A DNA stretch of 6,145 nucleotides from CAZVWW01 sp964631265 (lineage in GTDB: Bacteria; Thermotogota; Thermotogae; MWEM01). This document shows, in pieces, positions 5,765-6,145 of this stretch. The stretch's first letter is position 1; the number at the start of each line of letters is the position of its first letter. The stretch spans positions 1-6,145 of the forward strand of contig CAZVWW010000131.1 of assembly GCA_964631265.1 (NCBI GenBank), written 5' to 3'. Both the position numbers and the translations under genes were made by a program. The notes under the pieces were generated by a model. The model saw nothing but the letters and a program-made list of their open reading frames with translations. It searched no databases and was not told the origin of the DNA.

Positions 5765-6145
5765 AGACAGGATGAAGACGGTTAATCATATTGAAGAAAA
5801 GGTCGATATCAAAGAACTCGTGAGGGGTAAAAGGGTCTATACCGAAGATTTTGCCGATGAAGATACGTTGATTGTTAAACTCCTGAAGAGCCCTCATGCC
5901 CATGCCAGAATCAAGTATCTTGATGTCTCGGAGGCTTCCAGGGTAAACGGAGTCGCCTGTGTAATCACCTATAAGGATATCAAGCAGATCTCGTATACAC
6001 GGGCCGGACAGGGATATCCGGAACCTTCTCCTTACGATTCGTATCTGCTGGGAGATAAAGTGAGATATGTCGGAGATCCTGTCGCCGTGGTGGCTGGAAC
6101 AAATCTCAAGAGTGTAAAAGAGGCATTAAGCAAAATCGAGGTTGA
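5754..6145 (+). CDS. Molybdenum hydroxylase large (molybdopterin-binding) subunit, N-terminus (partial)
   Basis: The first 130 residues of a protein that should be about 700-800 long; the rest lies beyond the window. The visible part matches the a/b hammerhead domain that opens the large subunit of xanthine dehydrogenase-family enzymes: RGKRVYTEDF (24-33), the hallmark LLKSPHAHARI (43-53), VNGVACVITYKDI (64-76), and LLGDKVRYVGDPVAVVAG (98-115). The catalytic Mo-cofactor domains are not in the window, so substrate and active-site residues cannot be judged. The gene overlaps the end of the [2Fe-2S] subunit gene (start 5754 or 5757), which implies co-translation of partner subunits. The order small Fe-S subunit then large subunit is common in anaerobes. 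Confidence 0.92.
   Translation, partial: MMNKDRMKTVNHIEEKVDIKELVRGKRVYTEDFADEDTLIVKLLKSPHAHARIKYLDVSEASRVNGVACVITYKDIKQISYTRAGQGYPEPSPYDSYLLGDKVRYVGDPVAVVAGTNLKSVKEALSKIEV

Overview
The window (6,145 bases, GC in the mid-40s by eye) is a densely packed bacterial chromosome segment with standard-code genes, strong AGGAG/GGAGG-type ribosome binding sites and some use of TTG starts. These traits, an anaerobe-style GH4 glycosidase like those of Thermotoga, and xanthine-dehydrogenase-family genes suggest an anaerobic, sugar-fermenting bacterium (Thermotogota, Spirochaetota or a clostridial/halanaerobial Firmicute). The sequence alone does not decide the phylum. I see no RNA gene, CRISPR array, insertion sequence or phage gene, and no gene-free stretch longer than about 110 bases.

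Layout. Bases 1-2789 (+ strand) are the end of a sugar-import operon: the C-terminus of a MalF-type ABC permease, a complete MalG-type permease (119-1393) with an unusual insert of about 170 residues between its first two membrane segments, and a signal-peptide-less GH84 beta-N-acetylglucosaminidase (1416-2789). Facing it on the - strand is a two-gene unit: a GH4 glycosidase of the alpha-glucuronidase type (5160-3721), then, translationally coupled through TAATG, a five-helix membrane protein ending in an Lcl_C/DUF1566-like domain (3721-2819). The two units converge with only 29 bases between stop codons. An imperfect inverted repeat inside the end of the membrane-protein gene may terminate the + strand transcript.

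Bases 5161-5269 form a divergent control region. Two back-to-back extended -10 promoters (TGnTATAAT on each strand) lie in the arms of a 12/14 inverted repeat. One fires left into the GH4 operon and one right into a molybdenum hydroxylase operon: the [2Fe-2S] subunit (TTG start, 5270-5764), then the large Mo-cofactor subunit, which runs off the window end (5754-6145).

Working together (inference): the ABC transporter probably brings in an oligosaccharide containing an N-acetyl-hexosamine and/or a uronic acid, and the cytoplasmic GH84 and GH4 enzymes cleave it inside the cell. The role of the membrane Lcl_C protein is unknown. The molybdenum hydroxylase looks like a separate function that shares only the divergent promoter region.
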